From contig JACYXH010000791.1 in assembly GCA_026745465.1 (NCBI GenBank), positions 280,001-344,000 of the forward strand: DNA of 64,000 nt, given 5' to 3'. The notes under the pieces are model-generated. The model saw only the letters and a list, made by a program, of their open reading frames with translations, searched no databases and was not told where the DNA came from. The position numbers were made by a program, and so were the translations under genes. This DNA is from Lota lota. Lineage: Eukaryota > Chordata > Actinopteri > Gadiformes > Lotidae. Within the stretch, counting starts at the first letter, position 1. Each line of letters opens with the position of its first letter. This document shows positions 1-10,128 of the stretch, in pieces.

Positions 1-375
1 CGTGATATTGCAGTTTTGCTTTTTGAAGCATTATTCCAATAAAATGTGTTTGAACCTATAAGACCGTTTCAGAAATGAAATGTCTTCATCTCAACAGCCC
101 TACTTTAAAATGTTACATGGTGGGGCAGCGCCACTATAACAATGTTTGGGGAGTACCCTATAATAGATAGATAGATATTTATATACTTTTTTATAGGCAC
201 TTTTGTCATCCCCTGCTTTATCAAAAATGTACCATACCAAACTGAAAACAGTGACCCTAAAACGTAATATGAATCGAACCGTGAATTTTGTGAACCGTTC
301 CAGAGCTAACATACATACAAGTTTGATCCTTTTTGTTTTTTTGTGGTTTGAATTCTGGTCTTTCTTTGGTTTTAG

Positions 376-502
376 GATGCAACTGAAGCAGCAAGTTTGG
401 ACCTCCAAAAAGAGGCCGATGCCTGCATTTCCAACATCTATTCAAACAAAGACCCCAGTGCCTTTCGTCATCTGATTAATCTCATCCTAAATAAAAACCT
501 TG
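376..502 (+). CDS. ythdc2: YTHDC2 exon a (start of ankyrin insert)
   Basis: A 127-base exon bounded by a pyrimidine-rich acceptor (...ggttttag) and a GT donor at 503. Read from 376 it gives 42 codons plus one base, beginning DATEAASLDLQKEADAC and ending INLILNKNL. It joins in phase to the exon at 630 (G|TA = Val). This is the segment just before the first ankyrin repeat of YTHDC2, between the two helicase RecA domains. Other frames over this segment are shadows. The phase at the left border cannot be checked because the preceding exon lies outside the window. Confidence 0.85.
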
Positions 503-629
503 GTGGTTTGTTGTATTAATGTCTATTTTATGTGATTTTCCAGTGGAACTTTTGTGGCTGCCAATTAGTCCAAGCTAAACATGTATTTAACTATTTAAGT
601 AAATGTGAACTGTGGTTGTGATTTGACAG

Positions 630-756
630 TAGACTACAGGCACAGGAAGACTAGTGCCACAACATTGATGATAGCTGCTGGCCAGGGATTTGTCACACAG
701 ATTGAGGAGCTCCTGAACCTCGGGGCCAGAATAAATCTCACAGACTCCAACGGCTG
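630..756 (+). CDS. ythdc2: YTHDC2 exon b (ankyrin repeat)
   Basis: A 127-base exon with acceptor ...tttgacag and donor gtatat at 757. It encodes V-DYRHRKTSATTLMIAAGQGF..IEELLNLGARINLTDSNGW, a typical ankyrin repeat (TALM-AA--G----V--LL--GA) in the position where YTHDC2 carries ankyrin repeats inserted into its helicase core. Among DExH helicases this insert is a hallmark of YTHDC2 and supports the gene identity strongly. The last codon (TG|G, Trp) is completed by the next exon. Confidence 0.92.
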
Positions 757-2549
757 GTATATATGGCAGATAAAAAAATTAGAAAATGTAACACAAACAC
801 ACATGAACACAATGTATCATTATTACAAATTCCATTCAGTTGCAGTATTTATATATTTTTGAGTCTTAAAAAATCTAAATCACAGCTGGCCTGAGCAAAA
901 AAGTTTTAAAAAAGGGACATCTTAAAACATTATTGCTCATAGGTGGATTATGAGAGCTATTTTCTTAGATAGCAGAGCTGTCTGAGTAGGGTTTCTCACT
1001 ACAAGCATTTTAATGCGTGGATACATTTGTGAGGGTTTGAAAAGTCACCATGTTCAGGTAGATGACGGGAAGGGAACCAATTCGTTTTTTATTGTAAGAA
1101 ATATATATATTGTTTGTGTTGTGAGGGTCTGTGGTCATATTTATATCCATTGCCTTAAAATGTTTCAAACTTATTTTCCTAAATTAGAACATGGTTGATT
1201 CACCCTCTTCAAACAGGTCAACAGGTTGCCATGTTACGTTTGTTTGTTGGAATCTCCAATCTTGGAACCACCCAGTGAAACTAAAGAAGGTGCTTTCACA
1301 TCTAAAAGTGAATGTTAGCAATGCTTTTTGTTAAGAAACCTTTTGCGTAATTTTTATCATTGATAAGTAAAACATAATCACTCCAATTTCCATTCCAAAT
1401 CCAAAGGGACAGCAATTAATGTTCCTTTTACAATGTCAAGGGTTTAAGCGGACTCTTCATGCTGCAATATTATAGTATTGGACAGACCGTGCAATAAACC
1501 TGTTTCAGTGGCTAAGTTGATTAACTGACAAAGGACGCTGATTAGGGTCATAGTTCTATATAGCAAATGCCGTTTATATGCAATTTTGAGCATTAGCGCT
1601 TAGCTTAGCATTTATTCAAATCTAAATTGTGATGTAATGTTTTTGAGCTATTGACCCATAACTTTGCACACTTCTTAAAAGGGAATGGTTTCTGTGCCTA
1701 CCTAGTTTCGAGGGTGTAGCTCATTCTCAATTAGCCTGGAAACCAGACGAATCTTGCATGCTCATGTTTCAATTGCTCTGCAGATAAGGTCCCATACAAA
1801 AAGATATCTGCCCGGTACGAGATAGGTTGACCAATCACAACCGTTTATCTAACCGTCTCATTCAAGTTATCAACGAGTACTAGCCAATGAGAGGCAGAGT
1901 AGGGCGGGTCATGACATCGCCCTCTATCTTTTCTGTCTGCTGCTAGCTACACTTCCTGGTAGCTTGGAAAACACAATCACTGTAAGCAACCAGTTTTTTT
2001 TAAAGTAATTATGCAGGTGATAAGGTTAGCTTGTCAACTTAAAGACCCAGCGAACCCACTGTTTTAGCTGGAATTCGAACACAGATTAAAAAACATTAAA
2101 GTGGGGTTGAGAGTTTTAGGAAAGAGGGGGGCGTGTTTTCCCCATGGTTACGACCCATGAAAACTTTGTGACACTTTAGTACCGTCGTTGTGTATGAGCG
2201 TTATAATGAGCGAAGTTATATATACACCCTATATATACTATAGGTGTCCGGGAAGCCTAACCCTCACTCGGACGAGGACATTAAATGTATCGCTGCTCGG
2301 ACAGAACTTCACCACCCACCCACACCGTATCGTTATACTATATGTCCGAAAAGCTCAACTTTCTCTCGGACGGTGCAGTCAACCGCTGCCCAGACAGAGC
2401 TTCACACGTCTACACACACGGCGCCGCCGGTTCCCCTTGGTCACGAAAAGAACGCCACCTCCTCCGAAATGATTGTACTCTTATATTTTGGGTGGCGATG
2501 TATTAGTTTTCCTTTGATTTTGCCTAATTATTGTCATTATTTGTTTCAG
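757..2549 (+). other. YTHDC2 intron
   Basis: Intron between the two ankyrin exons. No second gene seen. The stretch about 1990-2180 resembles 62950-63110 (shared blocks such as GAGAGTT, GGGGCGTGTT and ACTTTGTGA), and about 2440-2470 (TCACGAAAAGAAC, CCACCT) recurs at 63600, so parts of a dispersed repeat lie here. The ORFs at 2188-2732 have no recognisable product and partly run into the LTR. Confidence 0.5.
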
Positions 2550-2591
2550 GACAGCACTGGACTGGGCCAAGCACTTCAAGCAAAAGATGGC
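2550..2591 (+). CDS. ythdc2: YTHDC2 exon c, left part (before the retrotransposon)
   Basis: The acceptor ...ttgtttcag is followed by G|ACA GCA CTG GAC TGG, giving W-TALDWAKHFKQK-M, the second ankyrin unit of YTHDC2 (the mammalian protein has ALDWAKHF here). The exon is cut at 2591, directly after ATGGC, by the left LTR of the minus-strand retrotransposon. It resumes at 8499 after a second copy of ATGGC. Removing the element and one ATGGC copy would leave one open exon with a proper donor at 8523. Confidence 0.9.
2587..2591 (+). repeat. Target site duplication, left copy (ATGGC)
   Basis: ATGGC directly left of the LTR, repeated at 8494-8498 directly right of it. Five bases is the usual duplication size for Ty3/gypsy-type integrases. 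Confidence 0.92.
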
Positions 2592-3253
2592 TGTCGTAGG
2601 GTAATGTGCCTTTTGGTCCAATTGAGGTTAAGCCACACGTTGAAGTTCAAATGGAGATATTTATTACAAACTACAGAACAAACAAGAACACAGACAGGAA
2701 CTAAGATAACACATAATAAATGTAAAGCGTGACCTTCATCAATGATGGCTCTCGCAACCATCACCAACCGTCTCTCCCCATACAATGAAGCCATCCAGGC
2801 TTAAATAGCAGTAGCAGTTGGTTAGCTCCACCTCTAAGCTAAACCAAGTGATTATAAATCAATTAAACCCTCACATCAATTTTAACCAGCCATAATACCA
2901 AAACAAAAGTATATTATTATCCTAAACCTAATACAAACACAGCACAACTTAATCCATATATTTTACCCACACATATAATAGGTATTTTAAGAATACCTAA
3001 AAATACCCCTCACCATTTACCACCCAGCGCGATCCCGTGACATATATTGCGGAAGTGAATGCAAACTTGCCCTTAATGCAGGAGAACTGTGGTGAGTATG
3101 AGTGATGTGGTTTTACAGACAGACAGGAAATACAGAAATAACATAACGTGCGCAAATGTCCATATGTTGTTAAAACTAGTCTGTCGGCTTCCATGCCGTG
3201 GCGCTTCGTAGTGCTGTACCAATGGTACAACATGTGACGATCACTTCGTCACA
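2592..3253 (-). repeat. LTR (3' LTR of the minus-strand element)
   Basis: 662 bp, beginning TGTGACGAAG and ending CCTACGACA on the minus strand (TG...CA ends). Nearly identical to 7820-8493. It lacks an 11-bp segment (around 3019) and one A (around 2714) present in the other LTR, and differs at a few single bases (about 2793 and 3212). AATAAA on the minus strand near 2660 is a candidate poly(A) signal. It sits directly against the split YTHDC2 exon. Confidence 0.95.
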
Positions 3254-3268
3254 TTACCCCCCTCCTTC
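3254..3268 (-). promoter_or_regulatory. Polypurine tract of the LTR element
   Basis: The minus strand reads GAAGGAGGGGGGTAA directly before the 3' LTR, the expected plus-strand primer for reverse transcription. The RT/RNase H reading frame ends inside it. Confidence 0.85.
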
Positions 3269-5300
3269 AAATGTTTTCGTCCTCGAAAACACGAGACAGG
3301 TAATCGGCAGTCACATTCTGCGCCCCCGGTCTGTACTTCACCACGAAGTTGTATGGCTGAAGGGCCAAATACCACCGTGTAATGCGGTCGTTGGAATCTT
3401 TCATTTTGTGGAGCCACTGCAAGGCCCTGTGATCGGTCTCCACGGTGAAGCTCTTCCCCATCAGGTAGTAGCGCAGAGAGTCTAGCGCCCACTTGAGGGC
3501 AAGGCACTCCTTCTCCACAGTGGAGTACCTGCACTCTCTGGGAAACAACTTCCTGCTTAGAAACATGATCGGTTTCCGGCAACTCTCCTCCCCCTGTAAC
3601 AGAACAGCCCCAAGCCCCACACCAGAGGCATCCGTCTGCACCGTAAAAGGGAGATCAAAGTCTGGCTGTTGCAATACTGGATCACTGCAAAGACAATTCC
3701 TCAAGTCCTCAAAGGCAAGCTGACACTGAGCAGTCCACTTGACCTTGTTTGGACTGTCTTTCTTAGTCAATTCGGTTAAGACGGCTGCCCTACTAGAGCA
3801 GTTAGGTATAAACCGTCTGTACCACCCAACCATCCCCAGGAAAGACCTCACCTGGGATTTAGTTTTTGGTACTGGGGTATCAGTGAGGGCACTCACCTTC
3901 CCCACCTGTGGCCTCACTGACCCACCTCCGATGACAAATCCCAGGTACTCCACCTGTGACTGGGCAAAGGAGCACTTGGAGGGATTCATGGTCAGGCCAG
4001 CATCCTTGATTCGCTGAAGAATGTCTTGGACGTGGACCAGATGATCCTCCCAAGTCTCGCTAAAGACTATGATGTCGTCCAGGTACGCCCCTGCGTAATC
4101 CCAAGCACCTTCCAACACCCCATCCATGAGGCGCTGAAACGTTGCGGGCGCCCCCTTCAGACCAAATGGCATCACCGTGTATTGGTAAAAACCAAACGGT
4201 GTTCTGAATGCCGTCAGGGGTTTTGTCTCCTCTGACAGAGGAACTTGCCAGTACCCCTTACACAGGTCCAAGGTGGTCAGATATCTGGCACAGCCCAACC
4301 AGTCCAGAAGATCGTCCACTCTGGGCATAGGGTAAGGGTCGAAAGTTGAAATGGTGTTCAACTGTCTAAAGTCATTGCAAAAACGCAGAGTACCGTCCTT
4401 TTTGGGCACAATTACAATGGGACATGACCACTCACTGTGAGATGGTTCGATGATCCCCATCTCTTTCATTGTTTCTAGCTCCTTCTTGAGCTTTGGAACC
4501 ATCTGTGCTGGAATCCTGTAGCTCGGGACCCTGATCGGTCCTGGTTCCTTCAGGGTTACGTGGTGTTGAGCCAGCTGTGTGAGGCCAGGAGTCTCAGCAA
4601 ACAGCCCCACCGGACAACAGCTAGCCAGCGCCTCCTGCTGGGAAACCGAGAGGTGGTGCATGTCTACCTGGACTCCAGAACCGTCAGTTGTAGGGAAAAA
4701 CTGCTCATCTCCCTCGTCTTCCTCCACGACCCTCCTGGCAAACAGCACGACCGCAGGCTCCTCACGGGGAACCCACTCCTTCAGCAGGTTGATGTGGAAC
4801 GTCTGCGTCTGCTTCCTCCTCTCTGGCATGATGACCTCGTACGTCACCGGCCCAGTCTTTTGACGAACCACATATGGTCCCTGCCACTTGGCCAATAGAC
4901 TGCTCTCACATGTCGGCAACAACAGGAGAACCTGCTGCCCCGGCTTGAAAGAACGGTCTCTCGAAGACTTGTCATACCACCTCTTCTGGGTGGCTTGTGC
5001 AGCTTTGAGATTTTGCTGCACTTCCTCCGTCAATGTCTCCATCCTGTCCCTCATTTTTTAAATGTAGGACAAAATGTTCACCTGCTTTTCTGGCTGGTCT
5101 CCTTCCCAGGCCTCCTTCAGCACATCCAGTGGACCTCTCACCTTCCTCCCGTAGAGCAACTCAAAAGGTGAGAAGCCAGTGGATGACTGAGGAACCTCTC
5201 GGTAGGCAAACAGCAGGTATGGTAGCCACTCGTCCCAGTCTGCACCTGTGTCCAACACAAACTTCCGCAGCATAGACTTCAGGGTCTGGTTGAGGCGCTC
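3267..5300 (-). pseudogene. Integrase C-terminus, reverse transcriptase and RNase H of the Gmr1-like element
   Basis: Continues the integrase in the shifted frame (5300-5061), meets TAA at 5058-5060, then stays open in the same frame for 595 codons from ATG 5054. The first hundred residues after the stop are the integrase C-terminal module (FKPGQQVLLLLP, LAKWQGPY). Then comes reverse transcriptase with VPKKDGTLRFCNDFRQLN, LDLCKGYWQ and the YLDD catalytic motif (residue about 325), and RNase H with TDASG (about 471), EKECLA and TDHRALQWL. It ends at the polypurine tract. The family normally has INT last; here RT follows INT. The single TAA could be a null mutation or, less likely, a readthrough site. 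Confidence 0.88.
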
Positions 5301-7779
5301 CTACAAGCCCGTCTGTCTGAGGGTGGTAAGGCGTGGTCTTAATAGCCTTGATCCTAAAATACTGATAGACCTGCCTGAGAAACTTTGAAGTAAAGTTTGT
5401 GCCCTGGTCTGTCAGTACCTCTCTCGGGATCCCTACCCTGGTTAACAGCTGGAGAAGCGCATTAGCTACCTGCCTGGCCTTCACATTCCTAAGCGGAAAT
5501 GCCTCGGGGTACCTGGTAGCATAGTCAGAGATAACCAAGATGTAGCGGTTTCCTCTACGACTACGCTCTAGAGGCCCCACAATGTCCATGGCTATTCTGC
5601 TAAATGGTACATCTATAATGGGTAAAGGTATTAATGGTGCCCTGTTACCCTTCTTTCCCGGTGCTGTCAGCTGACACTGGGGACAAGACTTGCAGTACTG
5701 CATCAGCTGAACATACATGTTTGGCCAATAAAACCTCCCTGCAACCCTTTCCCATGATTTGTTCTGGCCTAGGTGACCTGCCCATGGACTAGAGTGCCCT
5801 AACTCTAGCACCTTTTCCCTGAGATCCCTTGGCACAACCAGCTGCTCCCCCTCTTCCCCATGGCGGTACAGTATGCCTTGCCTAAGCCTAAACTTGGGCC
5901 CTTCCGCATTACCACCACCATCCTCTAACAAGTCCTTGTAGAAGGAAGTAAGGGTGACATCGGCTCTCTGTAATTCCCTGATGTCTGCTGGGATTGTGAT
6001 CTGCTCGCTATTCTCCAGTGAAGGTATGGGAACTGTCTCGTGCACTGGGGTCCCTTGAAACCTGTCCCTCCTTCTCTGGCTCCTTGTCTTTACTTGTTTA
6101 GTGGGGTGAGAAAATGGCAACTCATCCCACGTACTGTCCCTTGGTGCCTGTGCCTGTGCCCGAGTAACCACCATGTGACATGCCTTCTCTATATTTAAAA
6201 GTTGCACTAGCCCTGGCATGTCTTTCCCCAATACCACGGGGTATGGCAAGTCCTCCAGCACCCCAACAGTAACCAGGTACTCTTGTCCCTCAACCTCCAG
6301 GTAAATGTCTGCTGTTGGATATGTTTTATTGTGACCATGGACGCAACGTGTGATGACTGTGTGTTCGTGCCTTATCTCCGATTTGGGAATTAGGTGTGCT
6401 TTGACTAATGTCTGATTGCTCCCTGTGTCAATCATAGCCTGCACCTTTTTCCCCCTGATTCCCACCCAAACCAACGACTCCCACTGGTGCTCTGGACCCT
6501 GCCTATCTATACCACACACATATGTGCTTTTAGGCTTTATCAGGGGACACTTAGGCTTAATGTGCCCAGGCTGGCCACAGTGATAACACACTAGGGGTTC
6601 TTTTGCTGGTCTAGGGCTACCACTGGGTGTTAATGGATTGCTTATGGGACCAACATCTCTGGGATGACCACCTGATCTAACTGGGTTCCTGGTGTAGTTC
6701 ACATACTGTCTGCCTTGACCACTCGCCTGACCAATACCCTCAGACCTACCCCATGGAGATGAGCTTGGTGGTTGATCCCCTCCTATCTGGTAGGATCTGA
6801 AGTGTCGACGCGCTGTGATGAAGGAGTCAGCGAGGAGTACTGCCTCTTGAGCTGTGCTGGGGTTATGTTCCCGGATCCACAGCTGAACATCCGTGTTGAC
6901 CATCCGGAGGAACTGCTCCAACACGATCTTCTCCCCGATCTGCTCCTTTGTGTGAGTCTTTGGAGAAACCCACTTCTCATAGAGCTCATTTAGCCTTGTG
7001 AAAAGCTCTCTGGGGGTCTCTTCTGGTAAGACCTCCATTGCTCGGAACTTCAGTCTATAGGTCTCACTGTTAATTTCATACTTAGCCAAAATGGCTGCTT
7101 TGACCTTTTGATAGCATAAAGTGTCCTCCATGTCCATGGCTATGTAGGCCGCTCTAGCTTTTCCCGTTAACAGAGGGACCAAGTAGATTGCCCACTCTGC
7201 TATGGGACACTGGCTCACTGTAGCCATGCGTTCAAATGCCGTCAGGAAGTGTTCAATGTTCTCTTCTTCCAAGAAGCGCTGCATTTTAGGGCCTCTCCAC
7301 CCAGACAGCTGGCCCTGCTGGATCCTTGGTGGACCTGTTACTGCCACCACTTCGGCGTAACCTGGATGCTGCGCTGCTCCTCCAGGACCCGCATCCACTG
7401 CCGCTGGGGTCATCGCACGAACCGCCGCCGACTCCTGGACCATCGCTGCTGGGAACACCGCCGGGTCCGCCGCCGCCTCCCGGACCATCACCGCTGGGTC
7501 TGCTGTTGGAGCTGCTGAGACTGGGGCTGCCGCTTCCATGCGTCCACTCCTGTCCCTAGTAGCTCCCGCTTCAAATTTCTTTAACTGGTGGCCCACATAA
7601 CGCCACCGTTCCTCCTGGGTCTTCTCGAACTCTCTCTGCGCCACGTCCTTCTCCTTTTGAGTCCGCATGAAGTCACGAAACATGGCTCTCAGTTCCGTGA
7701 CTTCAGACTCTTCCATAGCCCCGCCTTCTGCACCTTTTTCCAGGCTGCAATCCTGCTGCTTTCTTCGACGCATGCTCAT
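5161..7779 (-). pseudogene. gag-protease-integrase reading frame of the Gmr1-like element
   Basis: An 872-codon frame. Residues 1 to about 390 are gag: a glutamate/arginine-rich start, an alanine/proline-rich stretch, then a capsid-like region. A CX2CX4HX4C zinc knuckle (CYHCGQPGHIKPKC) begins at about residue 398. The aspartic protease active site DTGS is near residue 450. The integrase HHCC zinc domain (GHSSPWAGHLG..CKSCPQC) is near 663-706, and the integrase core carries the first Asp in MDIVG (about 730) and the second in TDQGTNF (about 789). After YHPQTDGLV the frame slips (near 5302) and runs 30-odd wrong residues to a stop, so the third catalytic acidic residue lies in the other frame. 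The start at 7779 is 40 bases inside the LTR. An inactivating indel is likelier than programmed shifting because no slippery site was seen. Confidence 0.88.
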
Positions 7780-7800
7780 CCCTCATTGGCTACTGGTCCC

Positions 7801-7819
7801 GAAAACCACTGCCACCAAA
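7801..7819 (-). promoter_or_regulatory. Primer-binding-site region of the LTR element
   Basis: Directly inside the 5' LTR the minus strand reads TTTGGTGGCAGTGG, containing the TGG expected where a tRNA 3' end pairs. The primer tRNA was not assigned. Confidence 0.45.
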
Positions 7820-8493
7820 TGTCGTAGGGTAATGTGCCTTTTGGTCCAATTGAGGTTAAGCCACACGTTGAAGTTCAAATGGAGATATTTATTACAAACT
7901 ACAGAACAAACAAGAACACAGACAGGAACTAAGATAACACATAAATAAATGTAAAGCGTGACCTTCATCAATGATGGCTCTCGCAACCATCACCAACCGT
8001 CTCTCCCCATACAATGAAGCCATTCAGGCTTAAATAGCAGTAGCAGTTGGTTAGCTCCACCTCTAAGCTAAACCAAGTGATTATAAATCAATTAAACCCT
8101 CACATCAATTTTAACCAGCCATAATACCAAAACAAAAGTATATTATTATCCTAAACCTAATACAAACACAGCACAACTTAATCCATATATTTTACCCACA
8201 CATATAATAGGTATTTTAAGAATACCTAAAAATACCCCTCACCATTTACCGCGATGGCCTGACCCAGCGCGATCCCGTGACATATATTGCGGAAGTGAAT
8301 GCAAACTTGCCCTTAATGCAGGAGAACTGTGGTGAGTATGAGTGATGTGGTTTTACAGACAGACAGGAAATACAGAAATAACATAACGTGCGCAAATGTC
8401 CATATGTTGTTAAAACTAGTCTGTCGGCTTCCATGCCGTGGCGCTTCGTAGCGCTGTACCAATGGTACAACATGTGACGATCACTTCGTCACA
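7820..8493 (-). repeat. LTR (5' LTR of the minus-strand element)
   Basis: 674 bp direct repeat of 2592-3253 with the same TG...CA ends. As the upstream LTR it would hold the element's promoter and transcribe away from YTHDC2, antisense to the host gene. The extra 11 bases around 8250 relative to the other LTR could be a small duplication or a deletion in the partner. Confidence 0.95.
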
Positions 8494-8498
8494 ATGGC
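8494..8498 (+). repeat. Target site duplication, right copy (ATGGC)
   Basis: Second copy of the 5-bp duplication made by integration into the YTHDC2 exon. It is both host coding sequence and the boundary marker of the element. Confidence 0.92.
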
Positions 8499-8522
8499 AG
8501 AAGATCTACTCAAGTCCTACAT
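8494..8522 (+). CDS. ythdc2: YTHDC2 exon c, right part (after the retrotransposon)
   Basis: Follows the right LTR, starting with the second ATGGC duplication (8494-8498). It continues in the frame of the left part as AEDLLKSY plus two bases, then a GT donor (gtaaaagc) at 8523. This matches the end of the ankyrin region of YTHDC2 (mammalian ...DLLESY). Only 24 bases of intron separate it from a Tc1-like element. Confidence 0.88.
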
Positions 8523-8546
8523 GTAAAAGCACTGTTCAAACACATA

Positions 8547-10128
8547 AACTGCTCAAAAAAATAAAGGGAACACTAAAATAACACATCCTAGATCTGAATG
8601 AATGAAATAATCGTATTAAAAACTTTTTTCTTTACATAGTTGAATGTGCTGACAACAAACATCACACAAAACTTATCAATGGAAATCAAATTTATCAACC
8701 CATGGAGGTCTGGATTTGGAGACACACTCAAAATTAAAGTGGAAAACCACACTACAGGCTGATCCAACTTTGATGTAATGTCCTTAAAACAAGTCAAAAT
8801 GAGGCTTGGTAGTGTGTGTGGCCTCCACATGCCTGTATGACCTCCCTACAACGCCTGGGCATGCTCCTGATGAGGTGGCGGATGGTCTCCTGAGGGATCT
8901 CCTCCCAGACCTGGACTAAAGCATCCGATACCTCCTGAACAGTCTGTGGTGCAACGTGGCGTTGGTGGATGGAGCGAGACATGATGTCCCAGATGTGCTC
9001 AATTGGAGTCAGGTCTGGGGAACGGGCGGGCCAGTCCATAGCATCAATGCCTTCCTCTTGCAGGAACTGCTGACACACTCCAGCCACATGAGGTCTAGCA
9101 TTGTCTTGCATTAGGAGGAACCCAGGGCCAACCGCACCAGCATATGGTCTCACAAGGGGTCTGAGGATCTCATCTCGGTACCTAATGGCAGTCAGGCTAC
9201 CTCTGGCGATCACATGGAGGGCTGTGCGGCCCCCCAAAGAAATACCACCCCACACCATGACTGACCCACCGCCAAACCGGTCATGCTGGAGGATGTTGCA
9301 GGCAGCAGAACGTTCTCCACGGCGTCTCCAGACTCTGTCACGTCTGTCACATGTGCTCAGTGTGAACCTGCTTTCATCTGTGAAGAGCACAGGGCGCCAT
9401 TGGCGAATTTGCCAATCTTGGTGTTCTCTGGCAAATGCCAAACGTCCTGCACGTTGTTGGGCTGTAAGCACAACCCCCACCTGTGGACGTCGGGCCCTCA
9501 TACCACCCTCATGGAGTCTGTTTCTGACCATTTGAGCAGACACATGCACATTTGTGGCCTGCTGGGGGTCATTTTGCAGGGCTCTGGCAGTGCTCCTCCT
9601 GCTCCTCCTTGCACAAAGGCGGAGGTAGCGGTCCTGCTGCTGGGTTGTTGCCCTCCTACGGCCTCCTCCACGTCTCCTGATGTACTGGCCTGTCTCCTGG
9701 TAGCGCCTCCATGCTCTGGACACTACGCTGACAGAAACAGCAAACCTTCTTGCCACAGCTCGGATTGATGTGCCATCCTGGATGAGCTGCACTACCTGAG
9801 CCACTTGTGTGGGTTGTAGACTCCGTCTCATGCTACCACTAGAGTGAAAGCACCGCCAGCATTCAAAAGTGACCAAAACATCAGCCAGGAAGCATAGGAA
9901 CTGAGAAGTGGTCTGTGGTCACCACCTGCAGAACCACTCCTTTATTGGGGGTGTCTTGCTAATTGCCTATATTTTCCACCTGTTGTCTATTCCATTTGCA
10001 CAACAGCATGTGAAATTGATTGTCAATCAGTGTTGCTTCCTAAGTGGACAGTTTGATTTCACAGAAATGTGATTGACTTGGAGTTACATTGTGTTGTTTA
10101 AGTGTTCCCTTTATTTTTTTGAGCAGTG
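8547..10128 (-). mobile_element. Tc1-like DNA transposon, apparently intact transposase
   Basis: 1582 bp between TA dinucleotides (8545-8546 and 10129-10130). The ends are inverted repeats built on CTGCTCAAAAAAATAAAGGG at the left and its complement (CCTTTATTTTTTTGAGCAGTG) at the right. It carries one long minus-strand transposase ORF. Size, TA target and DD34E signature fit Tc1/mariner, in a lineage with highly similar copies in many fishes. It begins 24 bases after the donor of the broken YTHDC2 exon. Confidence 0.93.
8794..9876 (-). CDS. Tc1-like transposase (DD34E), full-length
   Basis: A 360-residue ORF. The true start may be the second Met (residue 16, MRRSLQPTQ), since transposases of this family usually begin there. 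N-terminal paired-like helix-turn-helix ([20 protein letters not shown]), then a basic GRRR-like hook (RRRGGGRRR). The catalytic triad is Asp167 (FTDESRF), Asp258 (MQDNARPH) and Glu293 (PIEHIWD), with 34 residues between the last two, the DD34E spacing. No stop or frameshift. The enzyme cuts and pastes its element at TA sites. It is one of only a few apparently complete transposon ORFs here, so this copy may be recent. Opposite-strand ORFs at 9101-9768 are shadows. Confidence 0.93.
   Translation of the reverse strand: MVTFECWRCFHSSGSMRRSLQPTQVAQVVQLIQDGTSIRAVARRFAVSVSVVSRAWRRYQETGQYIRRRGGGRRRATTQQQDRYLRLCARRSRRSTARALQNDPQQATNVHVSAQMVRNRLHEGGMRARRPQVGVVLTAQQRAGRLAFAREHQDWQIRQWRPVLFTDESRFTLSTCDRRDRVWRRRGERSAACNILQHDRFGGGSVMVWGGISLGGRTALHVIARGSLTAIRYRDEILRPLVRPYAGAVGPGFLLMQDNARPHVAGVCQQFLQEEGIDAMDWPARSPDLTPIEHIWDIMSRSIHQRHVAPQTVQEVSDALVQVWEEIPQETIRHLIRSMPRRCREVIQACGGHTHYQASF

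Larger units (their letters stand above)
2592..8493 (-). mobile_element. Gmr1-like Ty3/gypsy LTR retrotransposon inserted in a YTHDC2 exon
   Basis: A complete 5.9 kb LTR element on the minus strand: 5' LTR 8493-7820, gag-PR-INT reading frame 7779 to about 5302, INT C-terminus/RT/RNase H to 3267, polypurine tract about 3254-3268, 3' LTR 3253-2592, flanked by ATGGC duplications. RT and gag zinc-knuckle sequences are Ty3/gypsy-like, but integrase lies upstream of reverse transcriptase, the order known from Ty1/copia and from the small Gmr1 group of Ty3/gypsy elements first described in cod. The two LTRs differ by only about two substitutions, one 1-bp indel and one 11-bp indel in the stretches compared, so the insertion is young. 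The coding part nevertheless has one frameshift (near 5302) and one TAA (5058-5060). No envelope gene is present. Confidence 0.93.

Noticed and set aside
4560..4898. Plus-strand ORFs of 112 and 94 codons
   Set aside because: Shadows of the RT/integrase frame of the LTR element on the minus strand.
2592..8493. Possibility that the LTR element is an endogenous retrovirus
   Set aside because: No envelope-like ORF between RNase H and the 3' LTR; the RT/RNase H frame ends at the polypurine tract.
9101..9768. Plus-strand ORFs of 144 and 161 codons
   Set aside because: Antisense shadows of the Tc1-like transposase at 8794-9876.
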